The notes beneath the pieces are model-generated. The model worked only from the letters and a program-made list of their open reading frames with translations. It was not told the DNA's origin and made no database searches. Position numbers and translations under genes: made by a program. Source: Flavobacterium ginsengisoli (lineage in GTDB: Bacteria > Bacteroidota > Bacteroidia > Flavobacteriales > Flavobacteriaceae). From it: 64,000 nucleotides of DNA. Shown piece by piece: positions 9,029 to 18,897 of the stretch (position 1 is its first letter; every line of letters begins with the position of its first letter). The stretch spans positions 3,295,001 to 3,359,000 of the forward strand of contig NZ_CP121110.1 of assembly GCF_029625315.1 (NCBI RefSeq), given 5' to 3'.

Positions 9029-9577
9029 ATGAGCGATTCAAAAGTAAATATGGTTGCGCCGCCAGAAGGAGTTACTGGTGAAGGTTTCTTCGCCACAAAA
9101 CTTAGTGATGTTGTTGGTTTAGCAAGAGCTAACTCATTATGGCCGCTTCCTTTCGCGACTTCATGCTGTGGTATCGAATTCATGGCAACAATGGCATCTC
9201 ACTATGACTTAGCTCGATTTGGTTCTGAGCGTGTGAGTTTCTCGCCAAGACAAGCCGATATGTTATTAGTAATGGGAACTATTTCTAAAAAAATGGCTCC
9301 TATTTTGAGACAAGTATACGAGCAAATGTCAGAACCTCGCTGGGTAATTGCTGTTGGAGCATGCGCTTCTTCAGGAGGAGTTTTTGATACTTACTCTGTT
9401 CTTCAAGGAATTGACAAAGTAATTCCGGTTGACGTTTATGTACCAGGATGCCCGCCAAGACCAGAACAAATTGTTGATGGAGTTATGAGACTTCAGGACT
9501 TGGTTAAAAGCGAATCTGTGAGACGAAGAAGCTCACCAGAATACCAAGAATTATTAGCTTCATATAATATCTCATAA
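9029..9577 (+). CDS. nuoB: NADH-quinone oxidoreductase subunit B
   Basis: A 182-residue peripheral-arm subunit that carries cluster N2, the last iron-sulfur cluster before quinone. The four ligands are visible: the tandem Cys in 'ATSCCGIEFMA', Cys in 'GACASSGGVFD', and Cys in 'VPGCPPRPEQI'. The length is typical. It follows nuoA after an AT-rich spacer and is one base from nuoC. Confidence 0.97.
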   Translation: MSDSKVNMVAPPEGVTGEGFFATKLSDVVGLARANSLWPLPFATSCCGIEFMATMASHYDLARFGSERVSFSPRQADMLLVMGTISKKMAPILRQVYEQMSEPRWVIAVGACASSGGVFDTYSVLQGIDKVIPVDVYVPGCPPRPEQIVDGVMRLQDLVKSESVRRRSSPEYQELLASYNIS

Positions 9578-9578
9578 G

Positions 9579-10100
9579 ATGGCCTTAGAAAATACCCAAA
9601 TTCAAGACAAACTTGTAGAAACATTTAGTAACGATGTTTTTAACTTTCAACAAGAAAGAGATATTTTTTCTTTAGAAGCTTCAGCTGATAAAATTACACC
9701 GTTGATTCTTTTCCTTAAAAACGATCCAGAATTACGTTTTCATTTCTTAACAGATTTGTGCGGCATTCATTATCCAGATAACGAAACAGAACGCCAGTTT
9801 GCCGTTGTTTATCATTTACACAACTGGTACGAAAACAAAAGATTAAAAATCAAAGTTTTCTTAAACGGCGAAAAACCAGAAATTAAAACAGTTTCAAATA
9901 TTTTCTTGTCTTCTAACTGGATGGAAAGAGAAACTTTCGATTTCTACGGGATTGACTTTATTGGACATCCTCAGTTGAAACGTATTTTAAATATGGACGA
10001 AATGCAGTCTCATCCAATGAGAAAAGAATTCCCAATGGAAGACAGCGGAAGAACAGATAAGGATGACCGATTCTTCGGAAGAACAACATCAAATTGCTAA
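9579..10100 (+). CDS. nuoC: NADH-quinone oxidoreductase subunit C
   Basis: A 173-residue subunit of the 30-kDa complex I family, containing the signature 'ERETFDFYGIDFIGHPQLKR' followed by 'HPMRKEFPMED'. It interacts with NuoD and NuoB in the connecting module. NuoC and NuoD are separate genes here, unlike the fused NuoCD of enterobacteria. The start lies one base after the nuoB stop. Confidence 0.96.
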   Translation: MALENTQIQDKLVETFSNDVFNFQQERDIFSLEASADKITPLILFLKNDPELRFHFLTDLCGIHYPDNETERQFAVVYHLHNWYENKRLKIKVFLNGEKPEIKTVSNIFLSSNWMERETFDFYGIDFIGHPQLKRILNMDEMQSHPMRKEFPMEDSGRTDKDDRFFGRTTSNC

Positions 10101-10121
10101 AAAATAATTCAACATTATAAA

Positions 10122-11360
10122 ATGTCAGAACTATTATTACCACCAGAGCATCGTTATGCTAAAATAATTAAGGAGAGACTAAACGACGACGGAAGTGAAC
10201 TTTCTGTACTAAATTTAGGTCCGACTCACCCTGCAACACACGGTATTTTCCAAAATATCTTATTGATGGATGGTGAAAAAATTCTTGAGGCTGAGCCAAC
10301 TATTGGTTACATCCATAGAGCATTCGAAAAAATTGCCGAAAATCGTCCTTTTTATCAAATTACACCTCTTACAGACCGTATGAACTATTGTTCCTCTCCT
10401 ATTAATAATATGGGGTGGTGGATGACAGTAGAAAAACTATTAGGTATTGAAGTTCCAAAAAGAGCACAATATTTAAGAGTTATCGTTATGGAGTTGGCTC
10501 GTATTACGGATCACATTATCTGTAACGGAATTTTAGGGGTTGATACTGGTGCGTATACTGGTTTCTTATACGTTTTTCAATTTAGAGAAAAAATCTACGA
10601 AATCTACGAAGAAATTTGTGGAGCTCGTTTGACTACAAATATGGGAAGAATCGGTGGTTTTGAAAGAGACTGGTCTCCAGAAGTTTTCAAAAAACTAGAT
10701 AAATTCCTTGAAGAATTCCCTCCAGTTTGGCAGGAATTCCAAAACTTATTCGAGAGAAATAGAATTTTCCTTGACAGAACTGTTAACGTAGGTGGAATTA
10801 CTGCTGAAAAAGCAATGGCTTACGGATTTACAGGTCCAAACTTACGTGCTGCTGGAGTTGATTACGACGTACGTGTAGCACAACCTTATTCATCTTACGA
10901 AGATTTCGATTTTATTGTTCCTGTTGGAAAATCAGGAGATACTTATGATCGTTTCTGTGTTCGTAACGCTGAAGTTTGGGAAAGTTTAAGCATTATTCGT
11001 CAGGCTTTAGAAAAAATGCCTCCAGGAAACGAATATCATGCTGAAGTTCCAGATTACTACCTTCCTCCAAAAGAAGATGTTTACACTTCTATGGAATCTT
11101 TAATTTATCACTTTAAGATCGTAATGGGAGAAGTTCCTGTACCAGTTGCAGAAATCTATCACCCTGTAGAAGGAGGAAATGGAGAACTTGGTTTTTATTT
11201 AGTAACAGACGGAAGTAGAACTCCATATAGATTACATTTCAGAAGACCTTGCTTTATTTATTATCAAGCATTCCCAGAAATGATTAAAGGTGCCATGCTT
11301 TCTGATGCAATTATCATTCTTTCAAGTTTGAACGTAATTGCAGGAGAATTAGACGCCTAA
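10122..11360 (+). CDS. nuoD: NADH-quinone oxidoreductase subunit D
   Basis: A 412-residue 49-kDa-type subunit, related to the large subunit of NiFe hydrogenases but without the metal ligands. Visible landmarks are 'LNLGPTHPATHG' near the N-terminus, 'GYIHRAFEKIAE', 'DRMNYCSSPINNMGW' and 'RPCFIYYQAFPEMIKG'. With NuoB it forms the quinone-binding cavity. The family's conserved His and Tyr lie in the first two motifs. It starts 21 bases after the nuoC stop. Confidence 0.97.
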   Translation: MSELLLPPEHRYAKIIKERLNDDGSELSVLNLGPTHPATHGIFQNILLMDGEKILEAEPTIGYIHRAFEKIAENRPFYQITPLTDRMNYCSSPINNMGWWMTVEKLLGIEVPKRAQYLRVIVMELARITDHIICNGILGVDTGAYTGFLYVFQFREKIYEIYEEICGARLTTNMGRIGGFERDWSPEVFKKLDKFLEEFPPVWQEFQNLFERNRIFLDRTVNVGGITAEKAMAYGFTGPNLRAAGVDYDVRVAQPYSSYEDFDFIVPVGKSGDTYDRFCVRNAEVWESLSIIRQALEKMPPGNEYHAEVPDYYLPPKEDVYTSMESLIYHFKIVMGEVPVPVAEIYHPVEGGNGELGFYLVTDGSRTPYRLHFRRPCFIYYQAFPEMIKGAMLSDAIIILSSLNVIAGELDA

Positions 11361-11416
11361 ACAATTTAGATTAAAAAAATTGTGCCTTTGCGCCCTTGCG
11401 GCAAAACAAGAATAAA

Positions 11417-11947
11417 ATGGAAAGAAAACATTACAAACAAGAAATAAATATGACTGAAGCATTGATCGCTCGTATCAATGAATTAATTAGTCATTATCCT
11501 GAGGGCAAACAAAAATCAGCTTTATTGCCTGTTTTGCACGAAGTTCAGGATGCACATAACAACTGGCTTAGTATTGAATTGCAAGACAAAGTTGCTGAGA
11601 TTCTTCAGATCAAACCAATCGAAGTTTATGAAGTTGTAACTTTCTATACGATGTTCAACCAAAAGCCAATTGGTAAGTACATGTTTGAGTTCTGCCAAAC
11701 TTCATGTTGTTGTTTAAGAGGTGCCGAAGATTTGATGGATTATACTTCTGAAAAACTAGGCATTAAAATGGGAGAAACAACTCCAGACGGAATGTTTACC
11801 ATTGCTGGTGTAGAATGTTTAGGTGCTTGCGGATATGCTCCGATGATGCAATTAGGTGATTTCTACAAAGAAAAACTGACAGAAGAGAAAATCGATCAGA
11901 TCATTGCTGATTGTAGAGATGATAAAATAATATTACACGATAAATAA
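11417..11947 (+). CDS. nuoE: NADH-quinone oxidoreductase subunit E
   Basis: A 176-residue 24-kDa-type subunit with one [2Fe-2S] cluster (N1a). The ligands are Cys-x4-Cys in 'FCQTSCCCLRG' and Cys-x3-Cys in 'VECLGACGYAPMM'. The triple Cys in the first motif is unusual: one of the two extra Cys may not be a ligand. The start at 11417 ('MERKHYKQEIN') is chosen over a TTG at 11396; an internal ATG at 11450 is also possible. It works with NuoF in NADH oxidation. The 56-base spacer before it carries a Flavobacterium-type 'tgtgcctttgcgcccttgcggc' element. Confidence 0.94.
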   Translation: MERKHYKQEINMTEALIARINELISHYPEGKQKSALLPVLHEVQDAHNNWLSIELQDKVAEILQIKPIEVYEVVTFYTMFNQKPIGKYMFEFCQTSCCCLRGAEDLMDYTSEKLGIKMGETTPDGMFTIAGVECLGACGYAPMMQLGDFYKEKLTEEKIDQIIADCRDDKIILHDK

Positions 11948-11948
11948 G

Positions 11949-13320
11949 ATGTCACAAAAAATATTATTAGATAAAATCAATATTCCTGGAATTAAAACCT
12001 ACGAAGTTTATCGCCAAAATGGTGGTTACGCTTCTGTAGAAAAAGCTTTAAAAACCCTTACCCCAGACGAAGTTACTGAAGAAGTAAAAAAATCAGGATT
12101 ACGTGGTCGTGGTGGTGCAGGTTTCCCTGCTGGAATGAAATGGAGCTTTATCGATAAAAAATCAGGAAGACCAAGACACTTAGTTTGTAACGCCGACGAA
12201 TCTGAACCTGGAACATTCAAAGATAGATTTTTGATGGAATACATTCCTCACTTATTGATCGAAGGAATGATTACTTCTAGCTATGCTTTGGGCGCTAACC
12301 TATCTTATATCTACATCCGTGGAGAATATATGTGGGTTTTCAAAATTTTAGAAAGAGCAATCGCCGAAGCAAAAGCTGCCGGATGGTTAGGAAAAAATAT
12401 ATTAGGTACAGGTTATGATCTTGAACTTCACGTACACTGTGGAGCTGGAGCGTATATCTGTGGAGAAGAAACAGCATTAATCGAATCATTGGAAGGTAAA
12501 AGAGGAAACCCTCGTATTAAACCACCTTTCCCAGCGGTTTCTGGTCTTTGGGCAAATCCAACTGTGGTAAACAATGTTGAAACAATTGCGACTGTGCCTT
12601 GGATTGTAAACAATTCTGGTGATGATTATGCTAAAATTGGAATTGGACGCTCTACTGGAACTAAATTAATTTCTGCTTCAGGACACATTAAAAATCCTGG
12701 TGTTTACGAAATTGAATTAGGTTTAAGTGTTGACGAATTCATGAATTCTGATGAATATTTAGGAGGAATGTCTTCAAGCCGTCCTTTAAAAGCATTTGTA
12801 CCAGGAGGTTCTTCTGTGCCAATTTTACCAGCTGAATTGATTTTCAAAACAGCAAATGGCGAAGATCGTTTAATGACTTACGAATCTTTAAGTGATGGTG
12901 GTTTTGCTACTGGATCGATGTTAGGTTCTGGAGGATTTATTGTTTACAACGACACTGCTTGTGTAGTAAGAAACACTTGGAACTTTGCTCGTTTTTACCA
13001 CCATGAATCTTGCGGACAATGTACTCCTTGCCGTGAAGGAACAGGATGGTTAGAAAAAATCTTATGGAGAATCGAAAACGGTCAAGGCCGTGAAGAAGAT
13101 ATCGAATTATTATGGAGCATTCAAAGTAAAATTGAAGGAAACACAATTTGTCCACTTGGTGACGCCGCTTCTTGGCCAGTAGCTGCAGACAATTCGTCAC
13201 TTTAGAGATGAGTTCGAATATCACGTTCGTTTCCCAGAAAAAATTAAAAATAGAGATCACTTTGTTGCCGAGCCTTTCTCACAAGTTAAGCATTTAGTAG
13301 GCGGTAAAGTAATCGTATAA
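11949..13320 (+). CDS. nuoF: NADH-quinone oxidoreductase subunit F (frame broken by +1 insertion)
   Basis: This is the NADH- and FMN-binding subunit, 456 residues once one base is removed at 13185-13190 (GCAGAC, expected GCAGC). The NADH site 'GLRGRGGAGFPAGMKW' is at about 50-65, an FMN-site stretch 'GAGAYICGEETALIESLEG' at about 165-183, and the N3 cluster motif 'CGQCTPCREG' at about 357-366 with the fourth Cys in 'NTICPLGDAASWPV'. As written, the frame stops at 13205, just after the fourth cluster ligand. The repaired tail 'IRHFRDEFEYHV' and stop at 13320 match the family end. It is essential for complex I, so a true loss is unlikely. Confidence 0.92.
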
Positions 13321-13412
13321 AAATATATAGAGAAAGTTATAAAGTTAAAAATATTAAAAAGGACAGCAACTCTTTTAAATATTCCGACTTTCAACATTCA
13401 AATCAATAAGAG

Positions 13413-14441
13413 ATGAAAGTAACCATAGACGGTCAAAGTATAGACGTAGAACCAGGAACAACGATCCTGCAGGCTGCACGTATGATTGGTGGAGATTTAG
13501 TTCCGCCAGCCATGTGCTATTACTCAAAATTAAAAGGCAGCGGCGGTAAATGTCGTTGTTGTTTAGTTGAAGTTTCTAAAGGTAGTGAAGCTGACCCACG
13601 ACCAATGCCAAAATTAATGGCATCTTGTGTAACAGGATGTATGGATGGTATGGAAGTAAACAGTAAATCGTCTGCAAGAGTAACTGAGGCTCGTAAATCT
13701 GTAACAGAATTTTTATTAATCAATCACCCATTAGACTGTCCAATTTGTGATCAAGCTGGAGAATGTGATTTACAAAATTTAAGTTTCGAGCACGGAAATC
13801 CAAAATCACGTTATATTGAAGAGAAAAGAACATTTGAACCAGAAGATATTGGTCCAAATATTCAACTTCATATGAACCGTTGTATTTTATGCCAAAGATG
13901 TGTACAAGTTGCAGATCAATTGACAGACAACAGAGTTCATGGAGTATTAGATCGCGGTGACCACGCTAATATTTCTACTGGAATTTCTAAAGCAATTGAC
14001 AATGAGTTCTCTGGAAACATGATTGACGTTTGTCCGGTTGGAGCTTTAACAGATAAAACTTTCCGCTTTAAATCAAGAGTTTGGTTTAACAAACCTTATA
14101 ACGCGCACAGAGAATGTACTACTCCAGGATGTTGCGGTAAAACTACAGTTTGGATGTTTGGTGGAGAAATTCAACGTGTAACTGGTCGTAAAGACGAGTA
14201 CCATGAAGTTGAAGAATTCATCTGCAACAGCTGTCGTTTTGATCACAAAGATGTAAATGACTGGGTTATTGAAGGTCCGAGAGAATTTGAAAAAGATTCT
14301 GTTATCAACCAAAATAACTACACTCAAAAATTAGAGAAAGTTACAATCGATACAGAAAAGAATATCCTTTTAGGTAGAGATATTGACCGTAAAAAGATTA
14401 GTATGGTCGCAATTCCATTAACTGATAAAGATCAAAAATAG
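13413..14441 (+). CDS. nuoG: Short NuoG-like iron-sulfur subunit of complex I
   Basis: A 342-residue protein with the N-terminal half of NuoG. It has a [2Fe-2S] ferredoxin domain (Cys in 'AMCYYSKLKGSGGKCRCC', then 'MASCVTG'), the His-Cys3 [4Fe-4S] motif 'NHPLDCPICDQAGECD' at about 104-119, and a ferredoxin-type [4Fe-4S] motif 'NRCILCQRCVQVAD' with a distal 'DVCPVG'. After that come only the start of the molybdopterin-oxidoreductase-like domain and extra Cys ('ECTTPGCCGK', 'FICNSCRF'). Canonical NuoG is about 700-900 residues, so the large C-terminal domain is missing. The frame is intact and nuoH starts six bases later, so this is a natural short form. Confidence 0.9.
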   Translation: MKVTIDGQSIDVEPGTTILQAARMIGGDLVPPAMCYYSKLKGSGGKCRCCLVEVSKGSEADPRPMPKLMASCVTGCMDGMEVNSKSSARVTEARKSVTEFLLINHPLDCPICDQAGECDLQNLSFEHGNPKSRYIEEKRTFEPEDIGPNIQLHMNRCILCQRCVQVADQLTDNRVHGVLDRGDHANISTGISKAIDNEFSGNMIDVCPVGALTDKTFRFKSRVWFNKPYNAHRECTTPGCCGKTTVWMFGGEIQRVTGRKDEYHEVEEFICNSCRFDHKDVNDWVIEGPREFEKDSVINQNNYTQKLEKVTIDTEKNILLGRDIDRKKISMVAIPLTDKDQK

Positions 14442-14447
14442 TAAGAA

Positions 14448-15500
14448 ATGGAAAGTGCATTTATTATAGAAAAAAGTGTTGTAATTGTTGTCGTTTTTGC
14501 GGTAACAATGATTATGGCGATGTATTCTACTTGGGCAGAACGTAAAGTTGTCGCTTTCTTGCAAGATCGTGTTGGACCAAACCGTGCTGGATGGGGAGGT
14601 TTATTACAACCGCTTGCAGATGGTATGAAATTATTCTCTAAAGAAGAGTTTTTCCCAAACACACCAAATAGATTTTTATTCGTAGTTGGACCTGCGATTG
14701 CAATGAGTACTGCTTTGATGACTAGTGCTGTAATTCCGTGGGGAGATCGTTTACACCTTTTTGGAAGAGACATTATTCTTCAAGCTACAGATGTTAATAT
14801 CGCATTATTGTACATTTTTGGAGTTCTTTCTGTTGGAGTTTACGGTATCATGATCGGTGGATGGGCTTCTAACAATAAGTTCTCTTTGATGGGAGCTATT
14901 CGTGCTGCTTCTCAAATGGTTTCTTACGAGGTTGCAATGGGATTATCAATAATCGCTTTATTGATGATGACTGGAACAATGAGTTTAAAAGAAATCTCAT
15001 TACAACAGCAAGGAATGAACTGGAATGTTTTCTATCAGCCATTATCATTCTTAATTTTCTTAATCTGTTCATTTGCTGAAACAAACAGAACTCCTTTCGA
15101 TTTAGCAGAATGTGAAAACGAATTAATTGGAGGTTACCACACAGAATATTCATCTATGAAAATGGGATTCTATTTATTTGCTGAATATGCAAGTATGTTT
15201 ATCTCTTCTACTATTATTTCTGTATTATTCTTTGGTGGATACAACTACCCAGGAATGCAATGGATGGTAGAAAATGTAGGTGTAAATGTGGCTAACTTAT
15301 TAGGTATTGCGGCATTATTTGTAAAAATATGTTTTTTCATATTCTTTTACATGTGGGTACGTTGGACGATTCCAAGATTTAGATATGACCAATTAATGCA
15401 CTTAGGATGGAGAATTTTAATTCCGCTTTCAATCATTAATATCATGATTACGGGTGTTGTTATTTTAAGACACGAAATCTTAGTCGCTTTAGGATTCTAA
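14448..15500 (+). CDS. nuoH: NADH-quinone oxidoreductase subunit H
   Basis: A 350-residue membrane subunit that links the quinone site to the proton-pumping arm. About eight helices are visible. Family landmarks include 'YSTWAERKVVAFLQDRVGPN' (residues 25-44), 'GPAIAMSTALM', 'SFAETNRTPFDLAECENELI' (about 205-224, the acidic loop near quinone), and 'WVRWTIPRFRYDQLM'. Length and gene order are typical. Confidence 0.97.
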   Translation: MESAFIIEKSVVIVVVFAVTMIMAMYSTWAERKVVAFLQDRVGPNRAGWGGLLQPLADGMKLFSKEEFFPNTPNRFLFVVGPAIAMSTALMTSAVIPWGDRLHLFGRDIILQATDVNIALLYIFGVLSVGVYGIMIGGWASNNKFSLMGAIRAASQMVSYEVAMGLSIIALLMMTGTMSLKEISLQQQGMNWNVFYQPLSFLIFLICSFAETNRTPFDLAECENELIGGYHTEYSSMKMGFYLFAEYASMFISSTIISVLFFGGYNYPGMQWMVENVGVNVANLLGIAALFVKICFFIFFYMWVRWTIPRFRYDQLMHLGWRILIPLSIINIMITGVVILRHEILVALGF

Positions 15501-15588
15501 GAACCGAAGTTAGCTTCAAATAAAAAACAAAATAGATTTTAAATTTGATTCGATATCAAATTATAAATCATAAACTATAATAGTAAAA

Positions 15589-16135
15589 ATGTCAATAGAA
15601 ACTATATCATTATCGGGTAGAAAAAAGGTGGTGTCAAATAAGGACATGTCTTTTGTTGAACGATTGTATCTTGTGGCGATTGTAAAAGGTTTAATTATTA
15701 CTGTAAAACACCTTTTTAGAAAGAAAGTTACCATTCATTACCCAGAGCAGGTTCGTGAAATGAGTCCAGTTTATCGTGGTCAGCATATGTTGAAACGTGA
15801 TGAGCAAGGCCGTGAAAACTGTACTGCTTGCGGATTATGTGCTTTATCATGTCCAGCAGAAGCTATAACAATGAAAGCTCGCTGAACGCAAGCCTGATGA
15901 AAAACACTTATACAGAGAAGAAAAATATGCTGAAATCTATGAGATCAACATGCTTCGTTGCATTTTCTGTGGTTTATGTGAAGAAGCTTGTCCAAAAGAT
16001 GCTATTTACTTAACAGAATCTAAAGTATTGGTTCCTGCTAGCTACAATAGAGAGGATTTCATATTCGGGAAAGATAAATTAGTAATGCCTTTAGAAATGG
16101 CTATGAAAAACGCTCAACTTAAAAACGCTAACTAA
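15589..16135 (+). CDS. nuoI: NADH-quinone oxidoreductase subunit I (frame broken by +1 insertion)
   Basis: A 181-residue subunit with two ferredoxin-type [4Fe-4S] clusters (N6a and N6b): 'CTACGLCALSCPAEAI' at about 80-95 and 'CIFCGLCEEACPKDAI' at about 122-137. One extra base at 15877-15882 (GCTCGC, expected GCTGC) separates the two cluster motifs and would stop translation at 15885. The repaired join reads Met-Lys-Ala-Ala-Glu-Arg-Lys-Pro. It hands electrons from NuoG to NuoB. The stop codon abuts the nuoJ start. Confidence 0.93.
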
Positions 16136-16675
16136 ATGATACATATTCCTGATTTTGCACACGCGACAACTATTCAAGTTATCTTTTGCTTTTTAGCGTT
16201 TATTACCGTTATTACTGCTTTCTTGACTATTTTCAGCAGAAACCCGATTCATAGTGCCATCTATTTGGTAATTTGTTTCTTCTCTATTGCTGGTCATTAT
16301 TTACTATTAAATTCTCAGTTCTTAGCTGTTGTACATATAATAGTCTACTCCGGAGCTATTATGATCTTGTTCCTGTTTACCATTATGTTGATGAACCTGA
16401 ACGAACAGCGAGAAGTTCACCGACCTAGAATTACACGTTTAGGTGCTATTGTTTCTTTCTGTTTAATATTGATTGTTTTAATTACAATTTTTATCAACTC
16501 GAAACCAATTGTTGGTGAATACGATTCTACTGGAGAAGATTTCCAATCGATTAAAGTTTTAGGTAAAATATTATTGAACGAATATATGGTTCCGTTCGAA
16601 TTTGCTTCAATCTTACTTTTGGTTGCTATGATTGGAACAGTTCTATTGTCTAAAAAAGAAAAATTAAATAAATAA
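16136..16675 (+). CDS. nuoJ: NADH-quinone oxidoreductase subunit J
   Basis: A 179-residue membrane subunit with five hydrophobic helices. The N-terminal pattern '[21 protein letters not shown]', the second block '[20 protein letters not shown]' (the pi-bulge helix region of the family) and the final helix '[18 protein letters not shown]' are characteristic. It contributes to the proton path between the quinone module and NuoK. Its stop overlaps the nuoK start by one base. Confidence 0.95.
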   Translation: MIHIPDFAHATTIQVIFCFLAFITVITAFLTIFSRNPIHSAIYLVICFFSIAGHYLLLNSQFLAVVHIIVYSGAIMILFLFTIMLMNLNEQREVHRPRITRLGAIVSFCLILIVLITIFINSKPIVGEYDSTGEDFQSIKVLGKILLNEYMVPFEFASILLLVAMIGTVLLSKKEKLNK

Positions 16676-16995
16676 TGGGTAATATATTAAATCAAATAGG
16701 TATTGAAAACTACATCTTTTTGAGTGTTGTACTTTTCTGTATTGGAATTTTTGGTGTATTGTACAGACGAAATGCTATTATCGTTTTCATGTCTATCGAA
16801 ATTATGTTGAATGCGGTAAACCTTTTATTTGTTGCTTTTTCAACTTATCATCAAGATGCACAAGGACAAGTTTTTGTGTTCTTCTCGATGGCGGTTGCTG
16901 CAGCCGAAGTTGCGGTAGGATTGGCCATTTTAGTTTCTATCTTTAGAAATATCGGATCAATCAGTATCGATAATTTAAAAAATTTAAAAGGATAA
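16675..16995 (+). CDS. nuoK: NADH-quinone oxidoreductase subunit K
   Basis: A 106-residue membrane subunit related to MrpC of Na+/H+ antiporters. It has three helices and the conserved membrane glutamates in '[18 protein letters not shown]' (about 41-58) and '[20 protein letters not shown]' (about 73-92), both part of the proton channel. The ATG shares its first base with the nuoJ stop. GCTGC and GCAGC at 16897-16904 in this gene are intact, unlike those in several neighbours. Confidence 0.96.
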   Translation: MGNILNQIGIENYIFLSVVLFCIGIFGVLYRRNAIIVFMSIEIMLNAVNLLFVAFSTYHQDAQGQVFVFFSMAVAAAEVAVGLAILVSIFRNIGSISIDNLKNLKG

Positions 16996-17001
16996 TCAGA
17001 A

Positions 17002-18887
17002 ATGGATACCAATTTAGCTTTAATTTTAGTTTTAACTCCTTTACTAGGATTTCTAGTAAATGTCTTTTTTGGAAAAAGCTTAGGCAAAACAGTTTCTGGT
17101 GCAATCGGAACTATTGCTGTAGCAATTTCTTTTGTAGTTTCTCTTTTACTTTTTAATCAAATAACTTCAACTGGAAAAGGAATTGAAGTTACTTTATTTG
17201 ATTGGATTCAAATTAGCAACTTAAAAATCAATCTTGGATTTTTATTAGATCAATTATCTGTTCTTTGGTTACTTTTCGTAACTGGAATCGGATCTTTGAT
17301 TCACTTATACTCTATCAGTTACATGCACGATGATGAGAATATGCACAAGTTTTTTGCTTATTTAAATCTATTCGTTTTCTTCATGATTACACTTGTAATT
17401 GGAAGTAACTTATTAGTTCTTTTCATCGGATGGGAAGGTGTTGGACTTTGTTCTTACCTATTAATTGGATTTTGGCATAAAAACCAAGATTACAATGATG
17501 TCGCGAAAAAAGCTTTCATCATGAACAGAATTGGAGATTTAGGTTTATTAATCGGAATGTTCATCATTGGATCGATGTTCTCAACATTAGATTATGCAAC
17601 TTTAAAAACTGCAATTGCTGGAGCTTCAAACTTAAATTTACCATTACTTTCTTTAGCAGACTTTATGTTTGTTTATTGGAGCTTGCGGTAAATCTGCTCA
17701 AATTCCGTTATATACTTGGTTACCTGATGCGATGGCTGGACCAACTCCAGTTTCTGCTTTAATCCACGCAGACTACAATGGTAACTGCTGGTATCTTTAT
17801 GGTAACAAGATTAAACTTTGTTTTTGACCTTGCAACAGATGTTCAATCTGTAATTGCGATTATTGGAGCTATCACTTCATTAGTTGCGCCTACAATCGGA
17901 TTGGTTCAAAACGATATCAAAAAAGTATTAGCTTACTCTACAGTTTCTCAATTAGGTTTAATGTTTTTAGCATTAGGATTTGGAGCTTATGAAGTAGCGG
18001 TTTTCCACGTAATCACTCACGCTTTCTTTAAAGCTTGTTTATTCTTAGGTTCTGGATCTGTAATTCACGGATTACACGGAGAACAAGATATGCGTAACAT
18101 GGGAGGTTTGCGTAAAGCAATGCCAATCACTTTCTGGACAATGTTGATTTCTTCATTAGCAATTTCAGGAGTTCCATTCTTCTCTGGATTCTTCTCTAAA
18201 GACGAAATTTTATTGACTGCATTCCACCACAGTATTCCATTATACGTTGTTGGATCTGTTGCTTCAATCATGACGGCTTTTTATATGTTCCGTTTAATGT
18301 TCTTGACTTTCTTCAAAGAATTTAGAGGAACAGAAGAGCAAAAACACCATTTACACGAAAGCGGTTCATTAATTACTATTCCGCTTATCATCTTAGCTAT
18401 TTTAGCGACTTTTGGTGGATTGATTAGTTTACCTGGAAACAGCTGGTTGAATGGTTACCTTGCTCCTCTTTTCACAAAAGTAGCTGGCGAAGAACATCAT
18501 TTAGGCACAACTGAATACACTTTAATGGGTGTTGCAGTTTTAGGCGGACTATTAGGAATTTTAATTGCTTACGTAAAATACTTTAAACAAGATAATGTTC
18601 CAGAATCTGATGAAAACATTACTGGTTTAAGCAAAGTGTTATACAACAAATACTATGTAGACGAAGTTTACGACGCTGTATTTGTAGCACCAGTAAATAG
18701 TTTATCTAAATTCTTTAGAGATTATATCGAGACAGGATTGTCTGCTCTTGTTTTTGGATTAGGTAAAATAGCAAACGAAATTGCTTTCCAAGGAAAAAAA
18801 TTACAAACCGGAAGTATAGGATTATATCTATTTGTATTTGTTTTAGGACTTTGTGCAATTGTTTCCTATATATTTTTAGCTCAATAA
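17002..18887 (+). CDS. nuoL: NADH-quinone oxidoreductase subunit L (two +1 insertions)
   Basis: This is the large antiporter-like subunit, 627 residues after removing one base at 17656-17661 and one at 17768-17773 (both GCAGAC, expected GCAGC). Landmarks include '[17 protein letters not shown]' at about 141-157, and then across the two errors '[19 protein letters not shown]' and '[17 protein letters not shown]'. '[15 protein letters not shown]' follows at about 305. A long C-terminal amphipathic helix region with a final membrane anchor ('[18 protein letters not shown]') is present. It forms a distal proton channel. As written, it would stop at 17691. Confidence 0.93.
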
Positions 18888-18897
18888 TATTATTACT

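Noticed and set aside
9579..11360. A fused NuoCD protein
   Set aside because: NuoC has its own stop at 10100 and NuoD its own start at 10122 with a clear spacer, and no indel is needed to explain the split.
15877..15882. Programmed ribosomal frameshifting in nuoI, mfd and others
   Set aside because: There are no slippery heptamers or downstream pseudoknots, the events are all +1 at the same pentamer, and relatives of these families are not known to need frameshifting.
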